Source: Bacillus safensis (GTDB lineage Bacteria; Bacillota; Bacilli; Bacillales; Bacillaceae). Taken from it: a DNA stretch of 64,000 nt. The DNA is taken from positions 186,001 through 250,000 of the forward strand of contig BSBG01000005.1 in the NCBI GenBank assembly GCA_030159235.1. Direction: 5' to 3'. Shown here piece after piece: positions 19,085 to 27,531 of the stretch (its first letter is position 1; the number at the start of each line of letters is the position of its first letter). Under the pieces are notes generated by a model that searched no databases, was not told the origin of the DNA, and saw only the letters and a program-made list of their open reading frames with translations. Both the position numbers and the translations under genes were made by a program.

Positions 19085-19177
19085 ATGACAATGGTTTTCT
19101 TACTCGGTACGGTCTGTGTATACAGCCTGCTAATTGGCTTCGTATTAAAAGGTGTTTCTAAAAAATCTGCTTCCTGA
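19085..19177 (+). CDS. Fur-regulated 30-residue membrane micro-protein, possible FbpC counterpart
   Basis: A 30-residue peptide: hydrophobic core (VFLLGTVCVYSLLIGFVL) and a basic, polar tail (KGVSKKSAS). It follows two Fur boxes and is closed by a terminator that overlaps its stop codon, so it forms its own transcript. B. subtilis makes small Fur-regulated proteins FbpA, FbpB and FbpC; FbpC is of this size and, as I recall, comes from a Fur-controlled locus near ypbR. Equating them is an inference. An internal ATG at 19091 is an alternative start. Confidence 0.6.
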   Translation: MTMVFLLGTVCVYSLLIGFVLKGVSKKSAS

Positions 19178-19218
19178 TCGCAGTCAATTGCGACTGATCG
19201 GGCAGCAGATTTTTTTTA
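19162..19218 (+). terminator. terminator of the Fur-regulated micro-gene
   Basis: Outer arms AATCTGCT (19164-19171) and AGCAGATT (19204-19211), inner arms CGCAGTC/GCGACTG, then eight T residues. It begins within the coding frame. Confidence 0.9.
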
Positions 19219-19310
19219 TTTCCTCAGATCAGAAGAAAAATCTCTTTATTTTGTGTAAAATGGTATCACATACATAACTGACTTTTCTAAAAACAAAGGG
19301 GTTTATCGCC

Positions 19311-22300
19311 ATGAAAGACTTGTCTATTCGAGATTCGCTCGTTCAAACTACAGGTGCTTTATATCAAAGCCTTCTCAAAAGGGATGATTATGAACGCGCA
19401 GCCAAACTTGCATCGATTATTAAAAAGGAAGCAGAGGAAGAAGTATATATCGCATTTACCGGCCACTATTCTGCTGGAAAATCATCACTTGTGAATCATC
19501 TGCTCCATGAACACATCCTGCCAACGAGTCCAATCCCAACAAGTGCGAACTTGGTCGTCGTGAGGAAAGGGGAAAGTGAAGTACAGCTTCACACCTCTGA
19601 TGGCCGTTTTGCAAAAATGAGCGGGACTTATGATAAAGAAGCCGTACAGCGTTTTTGTAAGGATGGGGAACAGATTGAAATGGTGGAAATCAGCGGTGAC
19701 TATAGAGGACTGGAAGAAAAGGTGGCGCTGATCGATACGCCCGGAATTGATTCAACAGATCATGCCCACTTTTTATCTGCTGCGTCTATCCTCCATCAAG
19801 CAGATGCTCTTTTTTATGTCGTTCACTACAATCATGTCCATTCAGAGGAAAACATCCGTTTCATTCGTTCTATTAAAGAGAAAGTGCCAAATCTTTATTT
19901 TATCGTAAATCAAGTTGATCGACATGATGAGCATGAGACAGCATTTGAAGACTACAAAAATCAAGTGGTTGACATGCTCCTGAAAGAGGGCATTGAAGAA
20001 GAACATCTATACTTTACATCCGTAACCGATGCAGCGCACCCAAGAAACGAAATGATTCGTTTAATCGAGAAGCTGCAAGAACTGCAAACATTGCCGAAAG
20101 CATCGCTTCGTGCCTATACTGAGCAGAAAATTGAGCATGTCTTAAAAGAACATATGGACTCGTTAAAGGAAGAGCTGCAGGAAGAGGATCTTGATTCACA
20201 GCTCCAAGAAAAAAGAAAAGCAGTCAAGGAACTTGAAGAGAAAAGCCGCTTCATAGAAAATGGAGCAAAGCAGTTAGAAGATAAAGTGTCTTCTGAAGTC
20301 GAGAACATTTTAAAAAATGCAAACCTAACCCCTTTTAAGATGAGAGAGCTCGCAAGTGACTATATAGAATCAAAAGCACCTGGCTTTAAGGTAGGGCTCT
20401 TGTTCGCTAAAAATAAAACCGAGCAGGAAAAAGAAAAACGGGCAAACGATCTCTTAGCAGATGTCAAAGCAAGAATGAAAGCAGAAGTGGACTGGCATAT
20501 TGCTGAGCTCCTCAAAAAAGAAGTCAAGCACTATGAGCTTGGTGAAGAGTTATTAAATCAAGTGATGGCATTTGAAACACCTGTAGAAGAATCACTGCTT
20601 GAGAACGTCATTCATCATGGTGCGACGTTTTCAAATGAATACGTTCTGCAATATGCCAAAGATGCTGGTGAAGCCTTGAAAAGACAGGCCAAACAGAAAG
20701 TGCTACCATTGATTGAACAAATGACAGAGACCTTGAAAACACAGCTCATGAAAGAAAAGGGGAAACAGCAAGAAAAATGGGCTCAGGCAACACAAGAGCT
20801 CCAAACGCTGGAGAAGTGCATCGAGAAAAATGAACAAATCAGACGAGATATTGAGCATGTGTGGGATATTTGGCAGAACGGAACAGATGAACAGGTCGAA
20901 GAAGACTGGTTCTATGAGAAAAAACAACGGATGCAGCACGACCAGCTAAAGAAGAATCATGCGTCAACTCAAATAGAAGAGAGCGAGAAAGAAAATCAGC
21001 CGCAGGCGGAGCTTGATCAAACGCGTCAGTCTCAGCACATCACGACTGCGCAGTCGATTGACCTGTTTGAGGAGCTTTCTCACATTTTATTGCCATTAGA
21101 TGCGCTTGAGTCTCAAAGAAAGTCCTTTGAAAAACGAACAAAGCGGCTACAAGCGAAAGAATTCACTCTCGCCTTATTCGGGGCTTTTAGTTCGGGGAAA
21201 TCTTCTTTTGCCAATGCCCTTGTTGGGAGAAAGGTTCTGCCATCGTCTCCTACACCAACTACGGCAACGATCAATAAGCTAACGCGACCAACGGAAGATC
21301 ATCCGCATGAAAGTGTAAAAGTGGTGTTCAAAACCGAGCAGGATATATTAGAAGAGCTCGATCAGATTCTCGGTTTTTCTATCACAGAAGAAAAAGGGGA
21401 TACGTTTAAAGCGAAACTCGAACGAACGCTGAAAAAAAGACAGCTTGAACAGGATCACCGCATCATTGTTGAGCATTTTTTAAAAGCGCATGAAAAGTTT
21501 CATGATTACATTCATAAGCAAACACCACTCAATGTCACCCTTCAAGAATTAAAGCCGTATGTGGCAGAAGAGGCTGTTTCTTGTGTGGTGAAGGAAGTGA
21601 CGGTGTATTTACATACACCTTTAACGGATAAAGGACTGACGATTGTTGATACACCAGGCGCCAGCAGTATGAATAAGCGTCATACAGAGATTGCCTTTCA
21701 ATATATGAAGGACGCAGATGCCCTTCTTTATTTAACTTACTACCAGCATTCTTTTTCAAAGGCAGATCGGTCATTTTTACGTAAACTTGGGCTTGTAAAA
21801 GATTCATTCAGCATGGATAAAATGTTTTTTATTATCAATGCAGCTGACCTCGCGAAGGATCAAGCAGAGCTTGAAACTGTGTTTGACTATGTGAAAAATG
21901 AGCTCACAAAAGAAGGCATCCGAAACCCAAACCTTCATCATGTATCCAGTAAGGAAGAGATCGAAGGAAAAGGGCAGACACCTTATAATCAATATGCACA
22001 GCTTAGAAAACAACTCGACTATTTTATCGAAGAAGAATTAACGAAAGATGCGATCGAGCTTCTGTATTTTGAAGCCAGTACATTATGTAGAACAGTCGAC
22101 AAGCTGCATGAGACGCTGCATCAGTCAGAAGATGAAAAGCAAGCGGAAAAGAAAAAGATCGACACATCCTATGAAGCCATCGTTGATCACATGAGTCATA
22201 TAAAACGATCTAAGTTAGTGACAGAAAGTGTGAAGAAGGATTTGCACGAGCAGCTTTACCATATTGTTCAGCGCCTGTCACTATTTGCGAATGATCTGTT

Positions 22301-22907
22301 CAAGATAGCCTTTTACCCTGGAATATCTCAAGGAAACTTCAGAGAGCAGTTAAAAAAAGCGCTTGAACAGGCACTGAAGGATTATGAATTTGAATTTGTA
22401 CAGGAGATCAAGGCGCTTGATATTCGAATGGAATCGTTTATCCTTCAATACTTCCAAGAGGACTGGGAGAAAGGATTGCAGGCGGCATGTGCAGAAGATT
22501 CTTATTTTTCTCTCCGGCTGTCGCCGCCAGATGAGAAAAATGCGGAGCTGAAACAAATTGAAGTTGAAGCGGATCTAACGCCGTTTGAGCCGCTGTTAAA
22601 GAAGCAAAAATCAGCGAAAGCTTTCTTTGAACAGAACGAAAAAGCCGCGTTTATTGAAGTGATTCGAGATGTTCTTCTCCAATTAACGACTAAATGGGCG
22701 GATAAAGAAAAAGAGGAATTACTCATCAGATACGACATGATGGTGAAGACCTTTACTGAAAGGTATGAAAAAGAAGCGCTCGAGCAGCTGAGTGAACAAA
22801 AACAAACATTTATCATGAGCTTGACGACAGATGCGAAAGAGCAGGCGATGATAGAACAAGTATACGAGCAAGCAAATGAATGGAAGAACCAGTTGAAAAC
22901 CATTTAA
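19311..22907 (+). CDS. dynA: tandem bacterial dynamin DynA (YpbR)
   Basis: 1198 residues with two complete dynamin-like GTPase units in one chain. Unit 1: P-loop GHYSAGKSS near residue 49, switch DTPGID near 142, NQVDRHDE near 203. Unit 2: GAFSSGKSS near 624, DTPGASS near 781. Each is followed by long helical stalks and short hydrophobic paddle regions. In B. subtilis DynA tethers and fuses membranes and helps under antibiotic or phage attack. The length matches its homologue (1193). It has its own ribosome site (AAGGGG) and follows the Fur-controlled micro-gene terminator. Confidence 0.95.
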   Translation: MKDLSIRDSLVQTTGALYQSLLKRDDYERAAKLASIIKKEAEEEVYIAFTGHYSAGKSSLVNHLLHEHILPTSPIPTSANLVVVRKGESEVQLHTSDGRFAKMSGTYDKEAVQRFCKDGEQIEMVEISGDYRGLEEKVALIDTPGIDSTDHAHFLSAASILHQADALFYVVHYNHVHSEENIRFIRSIKEKVPNLYFIVNQVDRHDEHETAFEDYKNQVVDMLLKEGIEEEHLYFTSVTDAAHPRNEMIRLIEKLQELQTLPKASLRAYTEQKIEHVLKEHMDSLKEELQEEDLDSQLQEKRKAVKELEEKSRFIENGAKQLEDKVSSEVENILKNANLTPFKMRELASDYIESKAPGFKVGLLFAKNKTEQEKEKRANDLLADVKARMKAEVDWHIAELLKKEVKHYELGEELLNQVMAFETPVEESLLENVIHHGATFSNEYVLQYAKDAGEALKRQAKQKVLPLIEQMTETLKTQLMKEKGKQQEKWAQATQELQTLEKCIEKNEQIRRDIEHVWDIWQNGTDEQVEEDWFYEKKQRMQHDQLKKNHASTQIEESEKENQPQAELDQTRQSQHITTAQSIDLFEELSHILLPLDALESQRKSFEKRTKRLQAKEFTLALFGAFSSGKSSFANALVGRKVLPSSPTPTTATINKLTRPTEDHPHESVKVVFKTEQDILEELDQILGFSITEEKGDTFKAKLERTLKKRQLEQDHRIIVEHFLKAHEKFHDYIHKQTPLNVTLQELKPYVAEEAVSCVVKEVTVYLHTPLTDKGLTIVDTPGASSMNKRHTEIAFQYMKDADALLYLTYYQHSFSKADRSFLRKLGLVKDSFSMDKMFFIINAADLAKDQAELETVFDYVKNELTKEGIRNPNLHHVSSKEEIEGKGQTPYNQYAQLRKQLDYFIEEELTKDAIELLYFEASTLCRTVDKLHETLHQSEDEKQAEKKKIDTSYEAIVDHMSHIKRSKLVTESVKKDLHEQLYHIVQRLSLFANDLFKIAFYPGISQGNFREQLKKALEQALKDYEFEFVQEIKALDIRMESFILQYFQEDWEKGLQAACAEDSYFSLRLSPPDEKNAELKQIEVEADLTPFEPLLKKQKSAKAFFEQNEKAAFIEVIRDVLLQLTTKWADKEKEELLIRYDMMVKTFTERYEKEALEQLSEQKQTFIMSLTTDAKEQAMIEQVYEQANEWKNQLKTI

Positions 22908-22948
22908 TTCATGATAGACTATATAAAAAAGAAAGCAGTTGATCAAAA

Positions 22949-23212
22949 ATGACGAGCGTACATGAAGACATTTCCGCACACTCACAAAAACAGCATGCTC
23001 ATATCAAGTCCTTTCTTGTACTTGAACAGAAAAGAGAACAGGCAATTGAAACGGCTGTAATCAAGTGTGAGCAAAACGAACCATTTACAACTGACGACAT
23101 CAATGCGATTACTTCGAAGATGAATGAGCTTGCACGAGGTGGTATTGTTCCGCTGCGTAAGCATGTTACGATGGATATGGTCAGGGAGTATGTCGAACGT
23201 AAACAGAAGTAA
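22949..23212 (+). CDS. ypbS: small conserved protein YpbS
   Basis: 87 residues, helical and charged, soluble. It opens MTSVHEDISAHSQKQHAH and ends YVERKQK. Position directly after dynA matches ypbS in B. subtilis; 41 bases separate the two, so co-transcription is likely. No function is known to me. Confidence 0.75.
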   Translation: MTSVHEDISAHSQKQHAHIKSFLVLEQKREQAIETAVIKCEQNEPFTTDDINAITSKMNELARGGIVPLRKHVTMDMVREYVERKQK

Positions 23213-23269
23213 GAGTAACTTTCTCTTTTTTGGTCATCTTAACAAATGAACCGAGAAAGGGGATTGATC

Positions 23270-23380
23270 ATGAAAAAAAAGCAGCAAGTAAAGCAGCAGG
23301 AAGAGCGTGTCCCTAAACAAAAAGAGATGCCGTCCTACGCAGAAGCAGAATCGAAAAAAATGCAATACGGGCAAAAGTAA
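23270..23380 (+). CDS. 36-residue lysine/glutamine-rich peptide
   Basis: The ATG at 23270 has GAAAGGGG at good spacing. The peptide (MKKKQQVKQQEERVPK...) is strongly charged and glutamine rich, with no hydrophobic stretch, in the manner of small sporulation-associated Bacillus peptides. A strong terminator follows at once. I do not recognise the family. Confidence 0.6.
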   Translation: MKKKQQVKQQEERVPKQKEMPSYAEAESKKMQYGQK

Positions 23381-23382
23381 TC

Positions 23383-23422
23383 CAGAGGTGCCTCTTCTTT
23401 TCCAAAAGAAGAAGGCGCCTTT
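23383..23422 (+). terminator. terminator after the 36-residue gene
   Basis: AGGTGCC...TTCTTTT and AAAAGAA...GGCGCCT arms around CC, followed by T residues. Confidence 0.85.
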
Positions 23423-23488
23423 TATATGTCGAATTCTATGTTCTGTGATAGAATAGGAGTATTGTTTTGAAAAAGGGAGTTTATAAGA

Positions 23489-24376
23489 ATGAATAAACAC
23501 GTACTGCTTGTTGATGGCATGGCACTTCTATTCAGATCGTTTTATGCGACGGCTGTTCATCACAATTTTATGATAAATGATCGCGGCGTCCCGACAAATG
23601 GAGTGAATGGTTATTTGAAGCATTTGTTAACGGCTGTTCAGACATTTGAGCCAACTCATATTGTCTGCTGCTGGGATATGGGAAGCCAAACATACCGAAA
23701 TGAATTGTTTCAAGATTATAAAGCAAATCGAGGAGAGGCGCCTGTCGAGCTCATTCCTCAATTCGATTTAGCAAAGGAAGCTACGGAAGAACTAGGAATT
23801 GTGAACGTTGGTTTAAAAGGCTTTGAGGCAGATGACTGTATCGGCACGCTTGCGGCACTCTATCAGAATGAAGCACGTGTGACCGTCCTAACTGGAGACA
23901 AAGATTTGCTGCAGATTTTGAATGATCAAGTGACAGTAGCTTTGATGCAAAAAGGAATCGGGAATTATAAGCAATATACAAGAGCCTTATTTGAAGAAGA
24001 AATGGGCATCTCTCCAAAGGCGCTGATTGATATGAAAGCACTGATGGGCGATTCAAGTGATAATTACCCAGGTGTAAAAGGAATCGGAGAAAAAACGGCA
24101 TTAAAATTTATCCAGACATATCAAACCATTGACGGATTGTTAGAAAATATCCATCAACTAACGGCTGCACAGCAAAAGAAAATGCAAGCAGGATTAGAAG
24201 ATTTGAAGCTTTCCCGTCTATTGGCAGAGATCAAATGTGATGTCCCGCTTAGCTGTCCGATGGATGAGACGAAAATGAATATCAATCAAGAGCGGGCTGC
24301 TGCCATGCTGCGGTTACATCAAATTAAAGGAATTGAGCCGATGGTAAATCGCTTAAGTAAAATAGAGATCAGCTAA
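23489..24376 (+). CDS. fen: 5'-3' exonuclease / flap endonuclease (YpcP)
   Basis: 295 residues, the free-standing version of the Pol I 5' nuclease domain. Metal-binding acidic motifs are LLVDGMALL (N-terminus), CCWDMGSQTYR, GFEADDCIGTL, TGDKDLLQ and the helix-hairpin-helix GVKGIGEKTALKFI. It removes RNA primers and flaps during replication and repair. The length matches B. subtilis Fen (296). The repeat hairpin (copy B) starts eight bases after the stop and may terminate it. Confidence 0.93.
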   Translation: MNKHVLLVDGMALLFRSFYATAVHHNFMINDRGVPTNGVNGYLKHLLTAVQTFEPTHIVCCWDMGSQTYRNELFQDYKANRGEAPVELIPQFDLAKEATEELGIVNVGLKGFEADDCIGTLAALYQNEARVTVLTGDKDLLQILNDQVTVALMQKGIGNYKQYTRALFEEEMGISPKALIDMKALMGDSSDNYPGVKGIGEKTALKFIQTYQTIDGLLENIHQLTAAQQKKMQAGLEDLKLSRLLAEIKCDVPLSCPMDETKMNINQERAAAMLRLHQIKGIEPMVNRLSKIEIS

Positions 24377-24383
24377 GCCGATT

Positions 24384-24450
24384 TCTCACACGCTGAAGAG
24401 AAGATAAAGGGCTAAAATAACGATCATTTTAGCCCTTTATCAACAATCTT
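24384..24450 (+). repeat. dispersed hairpin repeat, copy B (distal half only)
   Basis: These 67 bases align almost without gaps to 38194-38261 of copy C: TCACACGCTGAAGAGAAGA, an AAAGGGCTAAAAT/ATTTTAGCCCTTT hairpin (24408-24440), then ATCAACAATCTT. It lies between fen and the convergent sspL and can terminate both. Confidence 0.8.
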
Positions 24451-24455
24451 AGAGA

Positions 24456-24581
24456 TCAGATTTTTGTATTGCTTTTCTTCGCTCTATTTTCCAGCTGAGA
24501 TAGAGGCTGTTTATCTTTTGTTTGCGCATCACCTTGAGGAGTTGTCCCATTTGTGACACGCCCTTTATTGTCTTTATCCAA
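24456..24581 (-). CDS. sspL: small acid-soluble spore protein SspL
   Basis: 41 residues on the minus strand, too short for routine calling. It matches the SspL pattern at both ends: DKDNKGRVTNGTTPQGD and LENRAKKSNTK. Start is the TTG at 24581, with GAGGTGAT seven bases upstream. SspL is made in the forespore (SigG) in B. subtilis and sits in this same neighbourhood. Upstream on the minus strand GGATG and TATGCTA could form a SigG promoter, overlapping the ypdQ terminator. Confidence 0.88.
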   Translation of the reverse strand: MDKDNKGRVTNGTTPQGDAQTKDKQPLSQLENRAKKSNTKI

Positions 24582-24610
24582 TCAGTATCACCTCATACAT
24601 TAGCATAACC

Positions 24611-24650
24611 GAAAAAAAGCGATTCATCCTTTAGAAAGGTGAATCGCTTT
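24611..24650 (-). terminator. terminator of ypdQ
   Basis: AGCGATTCA..CCTTT and AAAGG..TGAATCGCT arms with a three-base loop; on the minus strand it is followed by seven T residues. It overlaps the end of the ypdQ frame. Confidence 0.85.
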
Positions 24651-25019
24651 TCTAGCGAGCTGATCAGCTACTTGATTTTCCTTGCTTGGAATCCACTTAA
24701 TGAAAAACAAGTCAAACTGGCTTTGAAGCTCGATCATCTCTTTCATAAAATGCTGAAAGGCTGGATTTTTAGCAAAGCCTGCATTCGCCGCACGGTCGAC
24801 AACCTGTGAATCTGTTCGAAATGAAACGGAACGCAGGCCTTTTTCTGCGCAGATTTTCATCCCTTCAATGAGAGCGGAAAATTCTGCTTCGTGATTGCTC
24901 ATTGATCCAAGAGGAATCGAGAAAGATTCAGCTTTTCCATCATATTTAATAAAAATGCCGATGCCAGAAGGACCTGGATTACCTGCACTAGCACCATCAA
25001 TGTATATTTCAGCTGGCAA
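24624..25019 (-). CDS. ypdQ: RNase HI-like protein YpdQ
   Basis: 131 residues with the RNase HI fold and all four acidic metal ligands: [12 protein letters not shown] (Asp), [12 protein letters not shown] (Glu), [10 protein letters not shown] (Asp) and [11 protein letters not shown] (Asp). In spite of this, the B. subtilis YpdQ has been reported without clear RNase H activity, so activity here should not be assumed. Its start is one base from the ypdP stop, so the two are one transcript. Confidence 0.88.
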   Translation of the reverse strand: MPAEIYIDGASAGNPGPSGIGIFIKYDGKAESFSIPLGSMSNHEAEFSALIEGMKICAEKGLRSVSFRTDSQVVDRAANAGFAKNPAFQHFMKEMIELQSQFDLFFIKWIPSKENQVADQLARKAIHLSKG

Positions 25020-25020
25020 A

Positions 25021-25710
25021 TTATTTCACCCTTTCATCAAGCGGAACCATTTTTTTCGCTGCATAAGCGTATGGTGTTCCAATCGCGGCGACGATAAATT
25101 TAATCACATATGTTGTAATGAAGATTTCAACCCATATATGAAATGGATAGGTGCCAAGAAAAGCTATGGTTGTGAAGATCAGTGTATCAATCAGCTGGCT
25201 AATCATCGTACTTCCAGCGTTGCGCACCCAAAGCGCACCGTCAGAAGGAAATATCCGGCGAATAAACGAATATACATAAACATCTAACATTTGACTGATG
25301 ATATAAGCAGCAAGACTGCCAAGTGCGACCCTTGGCATAAAGCCAAATATGGTTTCCAGCGATGTTTGTGAGATGTCAGATGGAGCTGGATGGAAAAGCA
25401 AAGCCTCCTGCATGACAACTGTTAGCGTTAAAAGGGTGGCAAAACCAATCCAGACAGCTTTTCTCGCTTCATTTTGTCCATATTTTTCATTCAATACATC
25501 CGTTGCGAAGAACACACTGCCATATAATATATTTCCAAGTGTTGCCGTTAAGCCAAATAATTCAACGGTTTTGACCACTTGTAAATTTGCGGCGACCGTC
25601 GCAAAGCCAATCCAGACGAAAAGCCCCATCTTGCCAAATCCTTTATAAAATAGAAGAACAATGATAAAATTAATGATCGCAAATAAGATCCAAATACCTT
25701 CATTAAACAA
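25021..25710 (-). CDS. ypdP: queuosine precursor transporter, YhhQ/VUT family (YpdP)
   Basis: 229 residues, about six membrane spans. Family marks include [19 protein letters not shown] near residue 68 and [21 protein letters not shown] near 130. YhhQ proteins import preQ0/preQ1-type queuosine precursors. The TTG at 25710 is the only start with a ribosome site (AAAGGAAG). It is divergent from ypeP and upstream of ypdQ in one unit. Confidence 0.87.
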   Translation of the reverse strand: MFNEGIWILFAIINFIIVLLFYKGFGKMGLFVWIGFATVAANLQVVKTVELFGLTATLGNILYGSVFFATDVLNEKYGQNEARKAVWIGFATLLTLTVVMQEALLFHPAPSDISQTSLETIFGFMPRVALGSLAAYIISQMLDVYVYSFIRRIFPSDGALWVRNAGSTMISQLIDTLIFTTIAFLGTYPFHIWVEIFITTYVIKFIVAAIGTPYAYAAKKMVPLDERVK

Positions 25711-25804
25711 GTGACATGAACTTCCTTTCTCATTGTAAAATGTAACTTTTTGATTATAGCATAACGAGCGTTTACCTTAAAAGCACGGGAAGGCGATGTG
25801 ATCA

Positions 25805-26476
25805 ATGAAATTAAGAGCACACTATACAATGAAAGTGAAATCGATTGGGTCCATTGCTTTTTTCCAAGAAGATTGGATGGAGCTAAGAGAGGCCTTGATT
25901 TTAGCAAAACATATCGACAAAAAAGAACCACAGTCACTCCTATCATTTGAAGATGAAAAAGGGGCTATGTGGTCTATAAAAGAACTTGAAAAGCTAAATG
26001 AAGAACTAAAGCTTGAACCGGATCAGCTTCAGGTCTATTTTGATGCAAGCTTTCACAAAAAAACAGGCGACTCTGGACTTGGCGTTGTCGTCTACTATAA
26101 GCTCGGAGAAGATGCTTATCGATTGAGAAAAAATCAGCCTTTCCAAGGAATCACCAATAATGAAGCAGAGTATGCAGCTTTATTTGAGGCAATAAAAGCT
26201 TTAAAAGACCTTGGGGCAAGTAGAAATTCTGTCACGATTAGAGGCGATTCACTTGTTGTCATGAATCAATTAAAAGGAGAATGGCCTTGTTATGATGATA
26301 TACATAACAAATGGCTCGACCGGATTGAAGCGGCATTAAAGGAGCTGAAGCTCTCGCCAACCTATGAAGTCATTGATCGTAAACAAAATGCAGAGGCGGA
26401 TCAGCTTGCAAGGCAGATTCTTGCAGACGTCCCAATCGAAAGTAAATTGAAATTAGAAGCAGACGGAGCTGAATAA
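25805..26476 (+). CDS. ypeP: RNase H-like protein YpeP with N-terminal extension
   Basis: 223 residues: an N-terminal 75-residue extension of unknown fold, then an RNase HI-like domain. The acidic residues are kept: VYFDASFHKKTGD, NNEAEYAALFEA, TIRGDSLVVMNQL and NAEADQLARQ. B. subtilis YpeP has this layout. The ribosome site is weak. It is a paralogue of YpdQ on the other side of the divergent promoter region, and ypeQ follows one base after its stop. Confidence 0.87.
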   Translation: MKLRAHYTMKVKSIGSIAFFQEDWMELREALILAKHIDKKEPQSLLSFEDEKGAMWSIKELEKLNEELKLEPDQLQVYFDASFHKKTGDSGLGVVVYYKLGEDAYRLRKNQPFQGITNNEAEYAALFEAIKALKDLGASRNSVTIRGDSLVVMNQLKGEWPCYDDIHNKWLDRIEAALKELKLSPTYEVIDRKQNAEADQLARQILADVPIESKLKLEADGAE

Positions 26477-26477
26477 T

Positions 26478-26660
26478 GTGGATAAAAAAACAGCAGTACA
26501 AGAATTGACCGATCTTCAAGACACGTATTGTTCAGATTGTTTAATTAAAAAGCACTTTCGAAAAGAATTTGGTAAAAAGTATGCCCACTCCTTTTGTATT
26601 CAGCAATGCACAGTAGGAGAGAAAATAAAAGAATACGGACAGACGCTGCTGAAGAAGTAA
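26478..26660 (+). CDS. ypeQ: small zinc-finger-like protein YpeQ
   Basis: 60 residues. Four cysteines in C-x2-C (YCSDC) and C-x3-C (FCIQQC) spacing suggest a zinc-binding fold. The start is GTG, right after the ypeP stop with GGAG upstream, implying translational coupling. Same order as in B. subtilis. No function known to me. Confidence 0.8.
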   Translation: MDKKTAVQELTDLQDTYCSDCLIKKHFRKEFGKKYAHSFCIQQCTVGEKIKEYGQTLLKK

Positions 26661-26731
26661 GCGGAAGGCCAGGTTTTCCCTGCACAAACATCCACTCATG
26701 AAAAAAAACAGATAGAATGTGTAAAAAAAAG

Positions 26732-26758
26732 AACATATTCTGAAAAATGAGCCGATAT
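26732..26758 (+). promoter_or_regulatory. SigD promoter of degR
   Basis: A full SigD -10 (GCCGATAT, 26751-26758) lies 73 bases before degR. The -35 at the usual 15-base distance is AACA, a weak fit to TAAA. degR is a SigD-dependent gene in B. subtilis, which supports the call. Confidence 0.75.
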
Positions 26759-26830
26759 AACTATAGAAAGTTTTGGTTGGGTTACTTTTTGACTAAGTGA
26801 CGGATAATAGAGGAAAAGGGGAAGGCCGGC

Positions 26831-27013
26831 ATGGATAATAAGGATTTCGAAACGGTATTACATCGAACATTTCAAGAGGTGTACAGCGATCTAGAGCAAC
26901 TAGTAGATGTAGCAAAGAAGGGGAGACCTTTTCTCGAAAAAGATATTTCTGAAATTGAACAACGACTGAAGCAAAATATTTTAGCGATTGAAATTCAGCT
27001 GAAAATCAAATAA
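26831..27013 (+). CDS. degR: DegR, stabiliser of phosphorylated DegU
   Basis: 60 residues, helical and acidic: TFQEVYSDLEQLVDVAKKG in the first half, EIEQRLKQN in the second. Length and pattern equal B. subtilis DegR, which protects DegU-P from dephosphorylation and raises exoenzyme output when in excess. AAGGGGAAGG precedes the ATG. The upstream SigD-type promoter links it to the motility regulon. Confidence 0.9.
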   Translation: MDNKDFETVLHRTFQEVYSDLEQLVDVAKKGRPFLEKDISEIEQRLKQNILAIEIQLKIK

Positions 27014-27040
27014 GAGAGGCGTATGCCTCTCTTTATTTTG
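27012..27040. terminator. terminator between degR and cspD
   Basis: AAGAGAGGC and GCCTCTCTT arms around GTAT, then a T-rich tail. It starts in the degR stop codon; convergent cspD ends 25 bases beyond. Confidence 0.85.
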
Positions 27041-27064
27041 TCTTTACATCATTGATTTAGTTGA

Positions 27065-27265
27065 TTAGATTTTTGTTACGTTTGCAGCTTGAGGTCCACG
27101 ATTACCTTCAACGATTTCAAAAGAAACTTCTTGTCCTTCTTCTAAAGACTTGTAGCCGTCACCTTCGATAGCTGTGAAGTGAACGAATACGTCGTCTCCG
27201 CCTTCAACTTCAATGAAGCCGAAACCTTTTTCATTATTGAACCATTTTACTTTACCGTTTTGCAT
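27065..27265 (-). CDS. cspD: cold shock protein CspD
   Basis: 66 residues, one OB-fold cold shock domain. The RNA-binding motifs are KGFGFIEV (RNP1) and VFVHF (RNP2). It acts as an RNA chaperone and antiterminator. AGGAGG stands eight bases before the ATG. About 150 bases of A/T-rich leader without a gene lie upstream, as usual for csp genes with long untranslated leaders. Confidence 0.96.
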   Translation of the reverse strand: MQNGKVKWFNNEKGFGFIEVEGGDDVFVHFTAIEGDGYKSLEEGQEVSFEIVEGNRGPQAANVTKI

Positions 27266-27531
27266 ATTACTTTTTCCTCCTAGTACTGTAGCACACCTTT
27301 TGGCATACTAAAAAAAATTTTCATCATCTAACGACTTTGCGGTTGTTAAATGATGGTTCCACTATACACCATCAAAAGTAACGCGTCAAGCAGGCGAGCC
27401 AAATTTTGAGCAGAATGTTTGATTTTTTTGTTTTTTTGGTGAATAACAATGAAATGTAAAACGTCCTCATTTTTCGAAACCTAACGTGCAGCTTGTCCGT
27501 ATATAAAAAAAATACAGAAAGAGGTGCAATC

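Noticed and set aside
22502-22903. 133-codon minus-strand frame inside dynA
   Set aside because: Shadow of the second GTPase unit; composition (Ser/Cys/Phe rich) is typical of antisense frames in lysine- and glutamate-rich genes.
27266-27531. small gene in the cspD upstream region
   Set aside because: No frame with a ribosome site; best read as the cspD promoter and long leader.
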